A stretch of 64,000 bases of DNA from Planctomycetales bacterium. GTDB taxonomy: Bacteria > Planctomycetota > Planctomycetia > Pirellulales > Lacipirellulaceae. Below are positions 6,511 through 15,753 of the stretch, piece by piece. A program made the position numbers and the translations under genes. The stretch spans positions 1 to 64,000 of the forward strand of contig JAGQOU010000136.1 of the NCBI GenBank assembly GCA_020427145.1, written 5' to 3'. The notes below the pieces were generated by a model. That model searched no databases. It saw only the letters and a list, made by a program, of their open reading frames with translations, and had not been told where the DNA came from. Numbering within the stretch: position 1 is the first letter of the stretch; each line of letters starts with the position of its first letter.

Positions 6511-9429
6511 TCACCGCACGATGAACTCCACGCTTGATTGATGGAAATCCAAGATCCCTTCGTTCATCGCCCGCATCATTTCCGGCGTCGAGCCGCAGAA
6601 CCGCATGAAGTACAGCGGTTCCAGCCGATTGCGCATGCGGAAGGTCAGTCGATAGCGGCCCGGTTCGCAGAGCAATTCGGCCGGCACCCGGTACGGCACG
6701 CGGCGCGAGCCCAACGGCGCCAGCGAGCGGGCTTCCATGCGGATGAACGGCGGGTGATTGATCACCGTAATCGGCTGCGCCCCCGGGCGGATGAACGGCA
6801 GCTGGTCGATGTCGATATTCACCGGCAGGAAGAACTCGCGGTCCGTCCCCTTGGCACCGGTGATGAGGAACATCGTCTGCAGGTTGAACAGCTGCGAGTC
6901 GAACTTCAGCCGCTTGTTGCGCACGTCAACGCTGTGGATGTCGGCCAGATCGCCCAGCGTGTCGAGGTAGCCGGTTTCCCACAGCCGATTGCCGCGGGGC
7001 CCGATCAGCGCCACATTGGCCCACACTTGCGGTTGGGCGCCCAGCGACGCGGTCGGCAGGTTGTGGCCCTCGTTGGTGTTGACCACCACGTACTCAAACT
7101 CCAGCGGCTGGCCGCGCTCGGGCGCGTACTTGAAGAACGGCCCGTCGACGTGCGAGCCGTTTTCCATGACCGCGGCGCGGAGCCGGTCTTTATGGCCGCG
7201 CTTCTTGAGATTGTCGTCGAGGATTTCGCGCGCGTCGGCGCGGTCGTCTGCTTCCTTCCACACCTCGGGGAACGCGACCTGGATGCGACCCTCGTCGACG
7301 GCTTCCTCAAACTCGTCCGTCCCCCAGCCGGCGCGCCAGTCGAACAGCAGCCAGTCGCGCACCGTCCAGCGATACGCCTTGGGATTCTGCGGGAAGATGC
7401 CGGGGTGCGCGATCGAGTACCCCGGGCCGTAGAACACGTGGTTCGAGTGCCGGCGGTTGTCGTTGACTTTCTTTTTGTTGACCACCGCGGCGGGGCCGAT
7501 TTCGAACCCGCTGGGCACGCCGGGGATGCGGCCCATGTGGCAATCCTGGCAGCGAATGCCCTTCCGGCACGCCGGGCTGGCGCGGTACTGCTCCCACACC
7601 ACCTCGAGCTTGATGCCCGGGTAGACCGCCACCTGGTGGCAGGTGATGCAGAAGTCGCTCTTGCCAAGTTGCGGGTTGTAGAAGCCCGCGCGGTGCATGG
7701 CCTGGCCTGGACCCTTTTCGTCGGGCGACGTTTTCAGTTTGAAGTTGTCCTTCTGCTGAATCGCCTGAGCGACGCCGTCGCCGCCGATCGAACCGTACAC
7801 CGGATCGTAGATGTCGCCGGGTACGATGCGGCGCTCGCCGTTGGTGCGGCCGTAGAATTCGTTCACGCGATGGCAGGCGACGCACGTGACGCCCTCGCGC
7901 GCCACCTGCGGCAAGTCCCACAGCGGCGCGGCGCGCGAGATGCCCAACTCGGTCCCCGCGGGCGAATGGCAGCGGTAACAGAAGTAGCCGATTGTGCCCT
8001 GCGCGACGTCGTTGATTTTCTGCTCGAATTTGTGGAACATCGGCGAGACCATCGCGTAGGCGTGGCTCGACATGCTCCACTCGTCGTAAATCTGTTCGTG
8101 ACAGGTGCGGCACTCGGTGGCCGCGGGGTAGCGGCTCTGGGCGACGAACTCGCAGCGCTCCAGCGGCGTTTGCGGCTGGTCGGCTTTGGCGGCGGCGGCT
8201 GACTGCCCCGCGCCCCCCTGGGGGCCGGGCGGCGGGCGACGCAGCGGCGGGTGCGGGTTGGAGACTCCCGTGGGCGGAGGGGCGAACGGCGACGGGCCAG
8301 GGGCGCCGTTGTTTGGCGGCGTCGTCGGGCGCGCGGTCGGCGGCGTGGCGGTCCCCGGGGGGAGTGCTTCGGGCGTCGTCGGCACACGAGGCCTGGCGGG
8401 CGGCGGCACGAGCAGGTCGTCGCGGTCGTCCAGCAGAGAGTCGTCCTCACTGTCCAACAGCGAGTCGTCGTCGCGCGCCGCTGGCGGAGCCGTCATGTCT
8501 TCGCCTGCGTCGAGGAGAGAGTCGTCCTCATCGTCTAACAGCGAGTCGTTGCCATGGGCCGCTGGCGGGGCGGCGAGGTCTTCGCTCTCTTCCAGAAGGA
8601 AGTCGTCGCCTACGTCGTCCGTGCCGTTCGCGGCAATCGGGGCTGGCGGCGACCCCATCGAAGGCGCGAGAAGATCCTCCCCGTCATCCACCAGCGCGTC
8701 GTCGTCGACCGGTTCCTCGACCGCAAGATCCTCCTGCGGCGGCGTCGGGGAAGGCGAATCGGTCGCCGCGGCGGGCGTGTCGTTGAAGTTCAGTTGCGGA
8801 CTGCCGGCGTCGGGCTGATCCGGTTCACCCTGGGGCGCTGCGAGCAAATCATCCACGCCGCCCAACAGATCGTCGGGGTCGTTGCTCGGCATGGCGCGCG
8901 GGGTTGGCGTCGGCAGCGACGCGATGCGCAGCGGCACAGGATAGCGAACCACAGGCACGTCAGCGGAAGCCTGAGCGTTGGCGACGAGCCGCACGCGCGG
9001 CCGTTCGTCGACTGGCGGCAACAGCGTGACGTGATTGTCGCTGGGGTTCGGCTCAAGCCACTCGGGATGATTGGCCACGGCGATCCACCCCGGACAGCCG
9101 CCCTCGGCCAGTATCGACTGCACCTCGGCCGAGACCTGCTGCGAGGGCGCCCGATTTTGCTGCGTGTCATACGCCGCATGCGTCGCCGGGGACGCCGCGG
9201 GGAGCGTCGCGTCCTGCTTGGCTGTGCGCGGCGCTTCGCCTTCGCTGACGCCCTGCCAATACAGTACGCCGGCGCACAGCATGGCCAAGGCCGCGGCGCG
9301 CAGCAGGAGTTGGTCGAAAGATTGCTCGTGACGGAGACGCAAGCGGAGCATCCTTGCTCGGCCGGCGACGGGAGTCGCGCCGGCAATGCTAGCGGAGTTG
9401 GCGGGGTCTAGCCCTTCGTCACCTGTCAT
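6511..9429 (-). CDS. Five-haem c-type cytochrome with acidic linker
   Basis: 972 residues from the ATG at 9429. A hydrophobic segment (LLLRAAALAMLCAGVLYW) near residue 45 anchors or exports the protein. Residues about 190-350 are a low-complexity acidic linker with DDSLLDDEDDSLLD-type repeats, then a Pro-rich stretch to about 430. The haem domain has CXXCH at residues 440, 484, 516, 594 and 627 (CRTCH, CYRCH, CVACH, CITCH, CQDCH), followed by a beta-rich C-terminal domain of about 300 residues. The spacing recalls cytochrome c-554-like multihaem proteins, but the family is not certain. The open frame extends upstream to 9645 without a better start; ATG 9351 is a possible alternative. It is probably an operon with the barrel protein downstream. 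Confidence 0.85.
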   Translation of the reverse strand: MTGDEGLDPANSASIAGATPVAGRARMLRLRLRHEQSFDQLLLRAAALAMLCAGVLYWQGVSEGEAPRTAKQDATLPAASPATHAAYDTQQNRAPSQQVSAEVQSILAEGGCPGWIAVANHPEWLEPNPSDNHVTLLPPVDERPRVRLVANAQASADVPVVRYPVPLRIASLPTPTPRAMPSNDPDDLLGGVDDLLAAPQGEPDQPDAGSPQLNFNDTPAAATDSPSPTPPQEDLAVEEPVDDDALVDDGEDLLAPSMGSPPAPIAANGTDDVGDDFLLEESEDLAAPPAAHGNDSLLDDEDDSLLDAGEDMTAPPAARDDDSLLDSEDDSLLDDRDDLLVPPPARPRVPTTPEALPPGTATPPTARPTTPPNNGAPGPSPFAPPPTGVSNPHPPLRRPPPGPQGGAGQSAAAAKADQPQTPLERCEFVAQSRYPAATECRTCHEQIYDEWSMSSHAYAMVSPMFHKFEQKINDVAQGTIGYFCYRCHSPAGTELGISRAAPLWDLPQVAREGVTCVACHRVNEFYGRTNGERRIVPGDIYDPVYGSIGGDGVAQAIQQKDNFKLKTSPDEKGPGQAMHRAGFYNPQLGKSDFCITCHQVAVYPGIKLEVVWEQYRASPACRKGIRCQDCHMGRIPGVPSGFEIGPAAVVNKKKVNDNRRHSNHVFYGPGYSIAHPGIFPQNPKAYRWTVRDWLLFDWRAGWGTDEFEEAVDEGRIQVAFPEVWKEADDRADAREILDDNLKKRGHKDRLRAAVMENGSHVDGPFFKYAPERGQPLEFEYVVVNTNEGHNLPTASLGAQPQVWANVALIGPRGNRLWETGYLDTLGDLADIHSVDVRNKRLKFDSQLFNLQTMFLITGAKGTDREFFLPVNIDIDQLPFIRPGAQPITVINHPPFIRMEARSLAPLGSRRVPYRVPAELLCEPGRYRLTFRMRNRLEPLYFMRFCGSTPEMMRAMNEGILDFHQSSVEFIVR

Positions 9430-9654
9430 CGAACCGGCCTTGCCGGCAAGTCGAGCAAACGCGGAACAACCCGCAAGGTTTGCCAACCATCTGACCGGCA
9501 ACGGCGGTGGCAAACGTGCGTATTCGGCGGCCGCGCCGGCTGTTTGACCCGCACCGAGCCCCCTTTTATGCTGGCAGTTGCGGCAGCAGCGTTCGGATTG
9601 CGAAGCGGCGCTGCCTGACCGCGTTCGGAACAGAATCTCCCCCAAGGCACATCC

Positions 9655-11163
9655 ATGCGAGCGTGGCTGCTAGCACCAGCGGCGATGGCGGCCGTTGCGC
9701 TGCACCCCGCCGCGCCGGTCGTTGGGCAAACGACGGTCGATCTGACGCCCTTTCTCGGCTACGGCATGGAGGTGGCCGCCGAGATCGACGCCACGCTCGG
9801 CGTCTCTGGCACGGCGCTCTACGCCGAGGGGGCGAACCTCAGCGGCAACCAGTTCGGCGGCTCCGGCGGGCGGGCGTTCGTTTGGCCGCTCAGCGCGCAG
9901 TTTCGCGTGCTCAATTCTCTCGCTCAGTACGACCCCGTGACGTACGAGCCGAAGCTGCGCGAATTCTCCGACCAGTTGCACGCCGGCTATTGGAACAGCT
10001 CGCTGCGCGGCTACAGCTGCTGTCTGGGGGGCAGCGATCGCTACTACGACGACAACGCCCACCTGGCCGTGGCGCTGGCCGAAGCCTATGAGATTACCGG
10101 CGACTCGACGTATCTCTACCGGGCGCGGCTCACGTATCAGTTTCTCATCCAAGGCGAAGCGCCGGGCTACCCCGGCGGCAGCTACTGGCAAGTGGGCAAC
10201 GAAACGTTCTTGGACTCCGCCGCCGCGCTGCAGGGCGCCCGCGCAGGGGCGATGTTGTACAAGGCGACGGGCTTTCAGGTTTATCTCGACAACGCCCTGC
10301 AGCGCTACGCGTGGGCCGCGTCGACGACCCAGTTGGCCGACGGCACCTTCATGGAGAAGCTGTTCTTGACCGGCGACCAGGCGGGCGAAATCGGCAACTA
10401 TCCGCTCGTCAACTTCACCGCCATGGGCATCGAAGCCAACCTGCAGTTCTACGACGTCACGGGCGACCCGCAGTACCTGACCGAGGCGCAGCGAATCGGT
10501 CGCACCGCGGCCAACAAGTACTTCAGCTCCAGCACGGGCGCCATCAACGACGAGGGGTACTGGGCCTACGAATTGGTCGACGCATTTATCGATCTTTACG
10601 AGCGCGATGGCCGCGGGCTCTGGCTGGGCCGCATCGAGAATGGCCTGAACTGGCTGCACGACAACAAAGAGGATCCCGAGGGACACTACGGCAGAATGTG
10701 GGGACGCGATCCCCCACCCGAGGAGACTTGGATCGACGGAACGCTGCAGTCCTGGTATCTCAACGACCAGGCGTCCGTGGCCCGCGCTTATCTGTATGCG
10801 GCGCTCCTGCAGACCGAGCCGATCTCGGGTCAAAACGGAGCGGACTTCAACGACGACGGCGTGGTCAACGGCGGAGATTTTCTCGTCTGGCAGCGCGGGC
10901 TGGGAAAAATTGCCCAGACCGACGGCGCCCACGGCGACGCCAACGGCGATGGGACCGTCGACCGCCGCGATCTGGCCATTTGGCAGTCGGCGTACGCAAC
11001 GACCGCGTCCGCAACCTCGGGCACAACGCCCGTGCCGGAACCTGCGGCGGCGACGCTGGTGGCGTTGGCGATGGCGTCGTTCGCGAACCGCGTCAGTCGA
11101 TCCGCGCGCCGTCGTCGTCGGCATGAAAGAGATGCCAGCTTCCCGACCGCAATCGAGGAATGA
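9655..11163 (+). CDS. Secreted GH76-like glycoside hydrolase with dockerin-like and PEP-CTERM modules
   Basis: 502 residues. The signal peptide is MRAWLLAPAAMAAVALHPAA. Residues about 60-385 resemble the alpha/alpha-toroid GH76 family (alpha-1,6-mannanase-like), with the paired acidic motif YYDDNAHLAVALAEAYE, a QVGNETFLDSAAAL helix and RMWGRDPPPEETWIDG. Two Ca-binding dockerin-like repeats follow (ADFNDDGVVNGGDFLVWQRG and GDANGDGTVDRRDLAIWQ). The C-terminus is a PEP-CTERM signal: VPEP, a hydrophobic helix, then an Arg cluster. An AAGG lies a few bases before the ATG. The gene diverges from the cytochrome gene, and its 3' end overlaps the end of the convergent ABC ATPase gene by 71 bp. Substrate is inferred from family only. 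Confidence 0.85.
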   Translation: MRAWLLAPAAMAAVALHPAAPVVGQTTVDLTPFLGYGMEVAAEIDATLGVSGTALYAEGANLSGNQFGGSGGRAFVWPLSAQFRVLNSLAQYDPVTYEPKLREFSDQLHAGYWNSSLRGYSCCLGGSDRYYDDNAHLAVALAEAYEITGDSTYLYRARLTYQFLIQGEAPGYPGGSYWQVGNETFLDSAAALQGARAGAMLYKATGFQVYLDNALQRYAWAASTTQLADGTFMEKLFLTGDQAGEIGNYPLVNFTAMGIEANLQFYDVTGDPQYLTEAQRIGRTAANKYFSSSTGAINDEGYWAYELVDAFIDLYERDGRGLWLGRIENGLNWLHDNKEDPEGHYGRMWGRDPPPEETWIDGTLQSWYLNDQASVARAYLYAALLQTEPISGQNGADFNDDGVVNGGDFLVWQRGLGKIAQTDGAHGDANGDGTVDRRDLAIWQSAYATTASATSGTTPVPEPAAATLVALAMASFANRVSRSARRRRRHERDASFPTAIEE

Positions 11164-12151
11164 CGCGGTCGCCGGGGCGGTGGGGTTGGTCTGCTGCCAG
11201 ACGCATCGACAGCTGATGGCCCGCAAGCTCGAAGTAGGCCATCGATTCGTGACCCATCTGCTCGACCGCGTCGAGGGTCGCCTCGGGGAGCGACGGTCCG
11301 TCGCCGCCGAGCGCGAGGTCTTCGGCTCGCATCCCCAGGACCACGGGTCCGGCCGCGCGGCGATCGTCCAGTGCAATCTGCCCGCCAGCGAACTGGAACG
11401 TGCCGTCGACGAGTTCGCCGGCGAGGAGGTTCATCGGCGGGCTGCCGATAAAACCGGCAACGAAGCGGTTCGCCGGGCGGCGGTACAGCTGCAGCGGGGC
11501 GTCGGCCTGCTGCACGACGCCGTGGTTCATGATGACGATCCGCTCGCCGAGGGTCATCGCTTCGACCTGGTCGTGCGTGACGTAAATCATGGTCGTCTTC
11601 AGCCGCCGGTGCAGCGACGCGATCTCGGCCCGCATCTGCACGCGCAGCTTCGCGTCGAGATTCGACAGCGGCTCGTCGAACAGAAAGACCTGCGGGTCGC
11701 GCACAATCGCACGGCCCAGCGCCACGCGCTGCCGCTGGCCGCCGGACATTTCGCGGGGGCGTTTGTCCAGCAAGGACGTGATACCCAGCGTCTCGGCCAC
11801 GGCGGTCACGCGCTGCTGGATCTCGGCCTTGGGGGTGCGGCGCATTTTCAAACCAAAGCCCAAGTTCTGTCGCACCGACATGTGGGGATACAGGGCGTAG
11901 TTCTGAAACACCATGGCGATGTCGCGTTGCCCAGGCTCGACGTCGTTGACGCGACGATCGCCGATCAACACGTCGCCGCCGGAGATTTCCTCGAGCCCGG
12001 CCAGCATTCGCAGCGTGGTGCTCTTGCCGCAGCCCGAGGGCCCCACCAGCACGACGAACTCGCCGTCGCCGATCTCCAGATTGAGATCATGCACGGCGTG
12101 GTACCCGTCGGGGTAGATCTTGTCGATGTGTCGAAAGGCGACAGTTGCCAT
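11093..12151 (-). CDS. malK: Sugar ABC transporter ATP-binding protein (MalK/UgpC type)
   Basis: 352 residues. The ATPase domain has Walker A GPSGCGKST at residues 37-45, signature MSGGQRQRVALGRA, Walker B VFLFDEPLSNLD and the switch region YVTHDQVEAMTLG. The C-terminal portion (residues 235-350) is the TOBE/OB-fold regulatory domain typical of MalK/UgpC/MsmX ATPases (VLGMRAEDLALGG). It energises import by the adjacent MalG and the binding-protein/MalF fusion. It is the last gene of the leftward alpha-glucan run. The symbol is given for the family; the true sugar could differ. Its 3' end overlaps the converging GH76-like gene. Confidence 0.93.
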   Translation of the reverse strand: MATVAFRHIDKIYPDGYHAVHDLNLEIGDGEFVVLVGPSGCGKSTTLRMLAGLEEISGGDVLIGDRRVNDVEPGQRDIAMVFQNYALYPHMSVRQNLGFGLKMRRTPKAEIQQRVTAVAETLGITSLLDKRPREMSGGQRQRVALGRAIVRDPQVFLFDEPLSNLDAKLRVQMRAEIASLHRRLKTTMIYVTHDQVEAMTLGERIVIMNHGVVQQADAPLQLYRRPANRFVAGFIGSPPMNLLAGELVDGTFQFAGGQIALDDRRAAGPVVLGMRAEDLALGGDGPSLPEATLDAVEQMGHESMAYFELAGHQLSMRLAADQPHRPGDRVIPRLRSGSWHLFHADDDGARID

Positions 12152-12208
12152 AGATGCAAAGGGGAAAGGGGTAGGGCGGAATGGGGGCGAACAACGCGGC
12201 CGATAGCC

Positions 12209-12226
12209 GCGAGCTTACTAGCTCGC
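12209..12226. repeat. Short hairpin in the malG-malK gap
   Basis: GCGAGC (12209-12214), loop TTACTA, GCTCGC (12221-12226), set in a GCCGATAGCCGCGAGCTTAC context of the kind often repeated in planctomycete spacers. There is no T-run, so it is probably not a terminator. Confidence 0.5.
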
Positions 12227-12287
12227 CGGCGAGTTTGCTAACCCGCGCTTGTCAAATCTCCGTCACCGACGCCGGAAAGCTCGAACA

Positions 12288-13139
12288 TCACTCCTTCACC
12301 GATCCCAATGTCAGTCCACTCACCAGGTATTTACTCAACAGCACAAACACTACGACCACCGGCACGCTCACCAGCAGCGACGCGGCGGCGTACAGGCCCC
12401 ACTGGGTCGACATGCTGGCCTGAAAGCTCTTCAGTCCCAAGGGGAGCGTGAACATGTCCTTGTCCTGCAGAATCTGTGCGGCCACGAGGTACTCGCTCCA
12501 CGCGCTCATGAAGCTGAACAGCGCCGTGATCACCAGTCCCGGCACGGCCAGCGGCAGAATCACCTTGGTGAACGCCTGCCAGCGGGAGCAGCCGTCGATG
12601 CGGGCCGCTTCCTCCAGCGAAGCGGGGATCGTGTCGTAGAACCCCTTCATCTGCCACACGCAGAAGGGCAGGGCGGTGGAGGCGTAAAACACGCACAGGC
12701 CCGCGTAGGTGTCGATGAGCCCCAGCCGCGCGATCATCAGATACAACGGCAGCAGCAACATCGTGGCGGGGAACATCTGCGTGACCAGGATCGAGGTCAT
12801 CATCGCCCCGCGTCCCACGAACCGGAAGCGACTGAACGCGTACCCGCCGATCGCCGCCAGCGCCACGCCGGTGAGCGTGACCGCGGTGGAGACCAGCAGG
12901 CTGTTGAGCAGCCAGCGGACGAACGCCGGCAGCGCGTCGTCGGGCGACTCGCGCGTGAACAGTTGCACGTACGAGTCGAGCGTCCAGTCGTCGGGGACCA
13001 ATTGCCATTTGGAAGTGCGCAGCTGATCCCCGGGGCGCAATGAAATGGAGACGACGTCCAACACCGGCCACAGCGCAATGGCCACAAACACGAGCAGAAT
13101 CGCGTGCCGGGCGAGCGTGATATGGCGGGGTTCGTTCAT
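12288..13139 (-). CDS. malG: Carbohydrate ABC transporter permease (MalG type)
   Basis: 283 residues with six predicted membrane segments, beginning with HAILLVFVAIALWPVLDVVS. The EAA loop EEAARIDGCSRWQAFTKVIL, which contacts the ATPase, sits near residue 180. The C-terminus (YLVSGLTLGSVKE) is the typical ending of MalG-type sugar permeases. It pairs with the MalF domain encoded at 13459-15753 and the ATPase at 11093-12151. The gene is separated from the upstream fusion gene by a 319-bp spacer filled by nested inverted repeats, which is unusual inside a transporter operon. Confidence 0.93.
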   Translation of the reverse strand: MNEPRHITLARHAILLVFVAIALWPVLDVVSISLRPGDQLRTSKWQLVPDDWTLDSYVQLFTRESPDDALPAFVRWLLNSLLVSTAVTLTGVALAAIGGYAFSRFRFVGRGAMMTSILVTQMFPATMLLLPLYLMIARLGLIDTYAGLCVFYASTALPFCVWQMKGFYDTIPASLEEAARIDGCSRWQAFTKVILPLAVPGLVITALFSFMSAWSEYLVAAQILQDKDMFTLPLGLKSFQASMSTQWGLYAAASLLVSVPVVVVFVLLSKYLVSGLTLGSVKE

Positions 13140-13164
13140 GGTCGAGTCAATTCATGCCACAGGT

Positions 13165-13441
13165 TGGACAGGATCACAGGATTTGCAGGATGAACAGGAT
13201 GGACGACCGATCGCGGGATCGCAGAGTTCATCAAGTCAACCACGGATGATACGGATTTCACGGACAAGAAACTTCTTCTTGCAAATCGCTATTCAATTCA
13301 GTTGTTTGCTTTCAGGATGCGAGCGATTGAGTGACCGACAATCCGAGCAATCCGTGTTATCCGTGGTAAAAACGAGTTAGAGTCGAGAACTGCCAACCGA
13401 CAATCATCCTGTTCATCCTGCGAATCCTGTCATCCTGTCAA
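13165..13441. repeat. Nested inverted repeat element (R3 outer arms, second repeat inner arms)
   Basis: The outer arms 13165-13203 and 13403-13441 are reverse complements at about 35 of 39 positions (TGGACAGGATCACAGG... against ...CATCCTGTCAA). Inside them a second pair, 13239-13264 (ACCACGGATGATACGGATTT...) and 13341-13367 (...TGTTATCCGTGGT), is also inverted. The element fills the gap between the MalF-fusion and malG genes. The outer arms belong to the same family as 4341-4446. No open frame of note lies inside, so it resembles a MITE-like or REP-like element. Confidence 0.85.
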
Positions 13442-13458
13442 AATCTCCAAGTTGGTCT

Positions 13459-15753
13459 TCAATATGCGGCCTCGGTCGCCCGAGTGCGATTGAGGAACAG
13501 CGCGCTGAACGCCAGCAGCATCAGGAAGATCACCATCGACAGCGCGGCGCCGTAGCCGTACTTGTACAGGTTGAACACGGCTTTGTAGACGTAGGAGACC
13601 AGGATGTGCGTTTTGTCGGCCGGTTCGCCGCCGTTGGAGACCAGCCACACGACGTTCAGGTTGTTGAACGTCCAGACGGCTCCCAGCGTGATCGCCGGCA
13701 GCAGCACGGGCTTTAGCAGCGGCAGCGTGATGTTGCGGAACTGTTGCCAACGACTCGCCCGATCGATGCGGGCCGCCTCGTACAGCTCGGTCGGGATGCC
13801 CTGCAGGCCGCCCAGGGCGATGACCATCATGAAGGGGAATCCCAGCCAGATGTTGGCCACCAGACACGCGACGAACGCCGGGCCCGCTTCGCCGAGCCAG
13901 TTGACCCGTGCCAAGCCGACGCCGGCGAGGAGGTGGTTCACGGCGCCGAACTCGAAATCGAACATCCCTCGCCAGGTGAGGGCCGTGATGTACGCCGGCA
14001 CCGCCCAGGGGATGATCAGCAAGAGCCGGTAAATGCTCTTGCCGCGGATCGGGCCGTTGAGCATGACTGCCAGCAGCACGCCGAGCGTGACGTGGAAGAC
14101 GACGTTGACCACCGTCCACACGATCGTCAGCCCCAACACGTTCCAAAACTTGCTCGCCTGCTCGCCGGTGAACATGGCGCCGTAGTTCGCCACGCCGATC
14201 ACCTGCCAATCGCGCAGATTGGTCAGCGACATGTTGGTGAACGACAAGACCACGTTGTACGCCAGCGGAAACAGCACGGTGAGCAGGATCACCGCCAGAG
14301 ACGGCAGCACAAACAGATAAGCCAAACGGTTGGTGCGCAGGTCGCGCCACAGGTCCGCCACGGCGCGGCGCTGCCAGTACAGCCCGGCGGCAAGCAAAAC
14401 CAGCCCAGCCAGCGACACCAGCGGCGCGGTCGCGTCGGGCTGCGACACGGTGGTGAGCGCCGCGCATTGTCGCAACGCCTCGGCCTGCATGGCCGCGGCG
14501 GCCGCCGCGGGCTCGAGCTTGCCGGCCATCAGTTCCTGGTAGGCGGGCCGCATCGAATCCCACACGGCGCGGATTTCGATGGCGGTCGGCATCGGGCGGC
14601 CGCGTTCGACCTGGGCGATCGAGGCCGTCAGCAGCGGGTCGTCCGACTCGGCCGCCTTCTCGCGCAACGCCAGCCGCGATGGCAGCACCTTCTGATCCGC
14701 GAGGAACGCGGCCTGCGTTTCCTCGCTGGTGAGAAACTCGATCAGCGCCGCGCCGTCGTCGGCCTCTTGCCCGGATGTGAACGAGGTGAGGCTGTAGCCC
14801 TTGGGGGCGACCATCGGCGCCATCGGCAAGCCGGTGGCCGATACGGTCGGCAGCGGCGCTACGGCCGCATCGATGCGGTCGCTGGCGACGTAACCCTGCC
14901 AGCTCCAATCGCCGTCGATCAGCATCGCCGCCTTGCCGCTGCGGAACAACTCGGCGGCCGCTTCGTAATCCGCGCTACGCGGCAACACGCGGTACTTCGA
15001 CCGCAGGTCGCTCACGAATTGGTAGGCCGCTACCGCCGCGGGCGTGTCGAGCGCGGGAATCCCGTGCACGGCCGAGTCGTCGCCGCTGCTCTCTTCAAAC
15101 ACCCACGCCCCGTATCCGGTGAGAAACGGGACCACGAAGAACGGCTCGGTGTAGTTCCACACCAGCCCGTACCGCTTCGGCGAGCCGTCTTTGTCGGCGT
15201 CGATCGTGTTCTGCTGGGCGAGTTCCACCAACTCGTCCGTCGTGGTCGGCGGCCGCGTGATGTATTGCCGGTTGTAGACGAGCCCCAGGTGGTTGCCGAA
15301 GCGATCGCCCACGAACACCAGTCGCGGCGGATCGCCGGGATCGGCGGCCGGCATATAGATCAACGAACGCGGGTCGAATTGGGCTTGCTCGGATGCGTTG
15401 AACCACGGCGACAGGTCGGCCAGCGCTCCCATGGCGTGGTACACTCCCAGCACGTCCGACGGGCCGTACACCACCTCCGGCCCCGATTGCGCAAGCACCG
15501 CGGCGACCAACCCGCTGCGCAACTCTTCCGTTTCCTTGTAGAGCGCCCGCACGTGCAGATCGGGGCGCTGGCGCTCGAACTCGGCAATCCGCGCGTCGAG
15601 CACGGCGCGATCTTCAGGGCGCATCTGATGCCACAGTCGCACCTCGCGGCGGGCGTCCGCTGGCCCGCACCCGGCGCACAACGCGGCGAACAGCAAGAGC
15701 AGGAGTCGAGCGCCCCGGCGAGTTCGGACGGACTGCAGAGCGAGAATCGTCAT
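13459..15753 (-). CDS. Sugar-binding lipoprotein fused to MalF-type permease
   Basis: 764 residues. The N-terminus is a lipoprotein signal (LLLLLFAALCAGC, Cys29). Residues about 35-425 form an extracellular solute-binding protein of the maltose family (VRLWHQMRPEDRAVLD, GPEVVYGPSDVLGVYH, MLIDGDWSWQG, SGQEADDGAALIEFL). An extra membrane helix (LVSLAGLVLLAAGLYW) follows, then a complete MalF-like permease from about residue 470 with the EAA loop EAARIDRASRWQQF near 658. Binding protein and channel are thus one polypeptide. The ATG overlaps the TGA of the GH13 gene upstream by 4 bp (ATGA), indicating translational coupling. It works with MalG and MalK to import malto-oligosaccharides, inferred from the neighbouring GH13 enzymes. 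Confidence 0.9.
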   Translation of the reverse strand: MTILALQSVRTRRGARLLLLLFAALCAGCGPADARREVRLWHQMRPEDRAVLDARIAEFERQRPDLHVRALYKETEELRSGLVAAVLAQSGPEVVYGPSDVLGVYHAMGALADLSPWFNASEQAQFDPRSLIYMPAADPGDPPRLVFVGDRFGNHLGLVYNRQYITRPPTTTDELVELAQQNTIDADKDGSPKRYGLVWNYTEPFFVVPFLTGYGAWVFEESSGDDSAVHGIPALDTPAAVAAYQFVSDLRSKYRVLPRSADYEAAAELFRSGKAAMLIDGDWSWQGYVASDRIDAAVAPLPTVSATGLPMAPMVAPKGYSLTSFTSGQEADDGAALIEFLTSEETQAAFLADQKVLPSRLALREKAAESDDPLLTASIAQVERGRPMPTAIEIRAVWDSMRPAYQELMAGKLEPAAAAAAMQAEALRQCAALTTVSQPDATAPLVSLAGLVLLAAGLYWQRRAVADLWRDLRTNRLAYLFVLPSLAVILLTVLFPLAYNVVLSFTNMSLTNLRDWQVIGVANYGAMFTGEQASKFWNVLGLTIVWTVVNVVFHVTLGVLLAVMLNGPIRGKSIYRLLLIIPWAVPAYITALTWRGMFDFEFGAVNHLLAGVGLARVNWLGEAGPAFVACLVANIWLGFPFMMVIALGGLQGIPTELYEAARIDRASRWQQFRNITLPLLKPVLLPAITLGAVWTFNNLNVVWLVSNGGEPADKTHILVSYVYKAVFNLYKYGYGAALSMVIFLMLLAFSALFLNRTRATEAAY

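Noticed and set aside
13165-13441. Insertion sequence with terminal inverted repeats
   Set aside because: The inside has no transposase frame and is under 280 bp, so at most a MITE-like or REP-like element.
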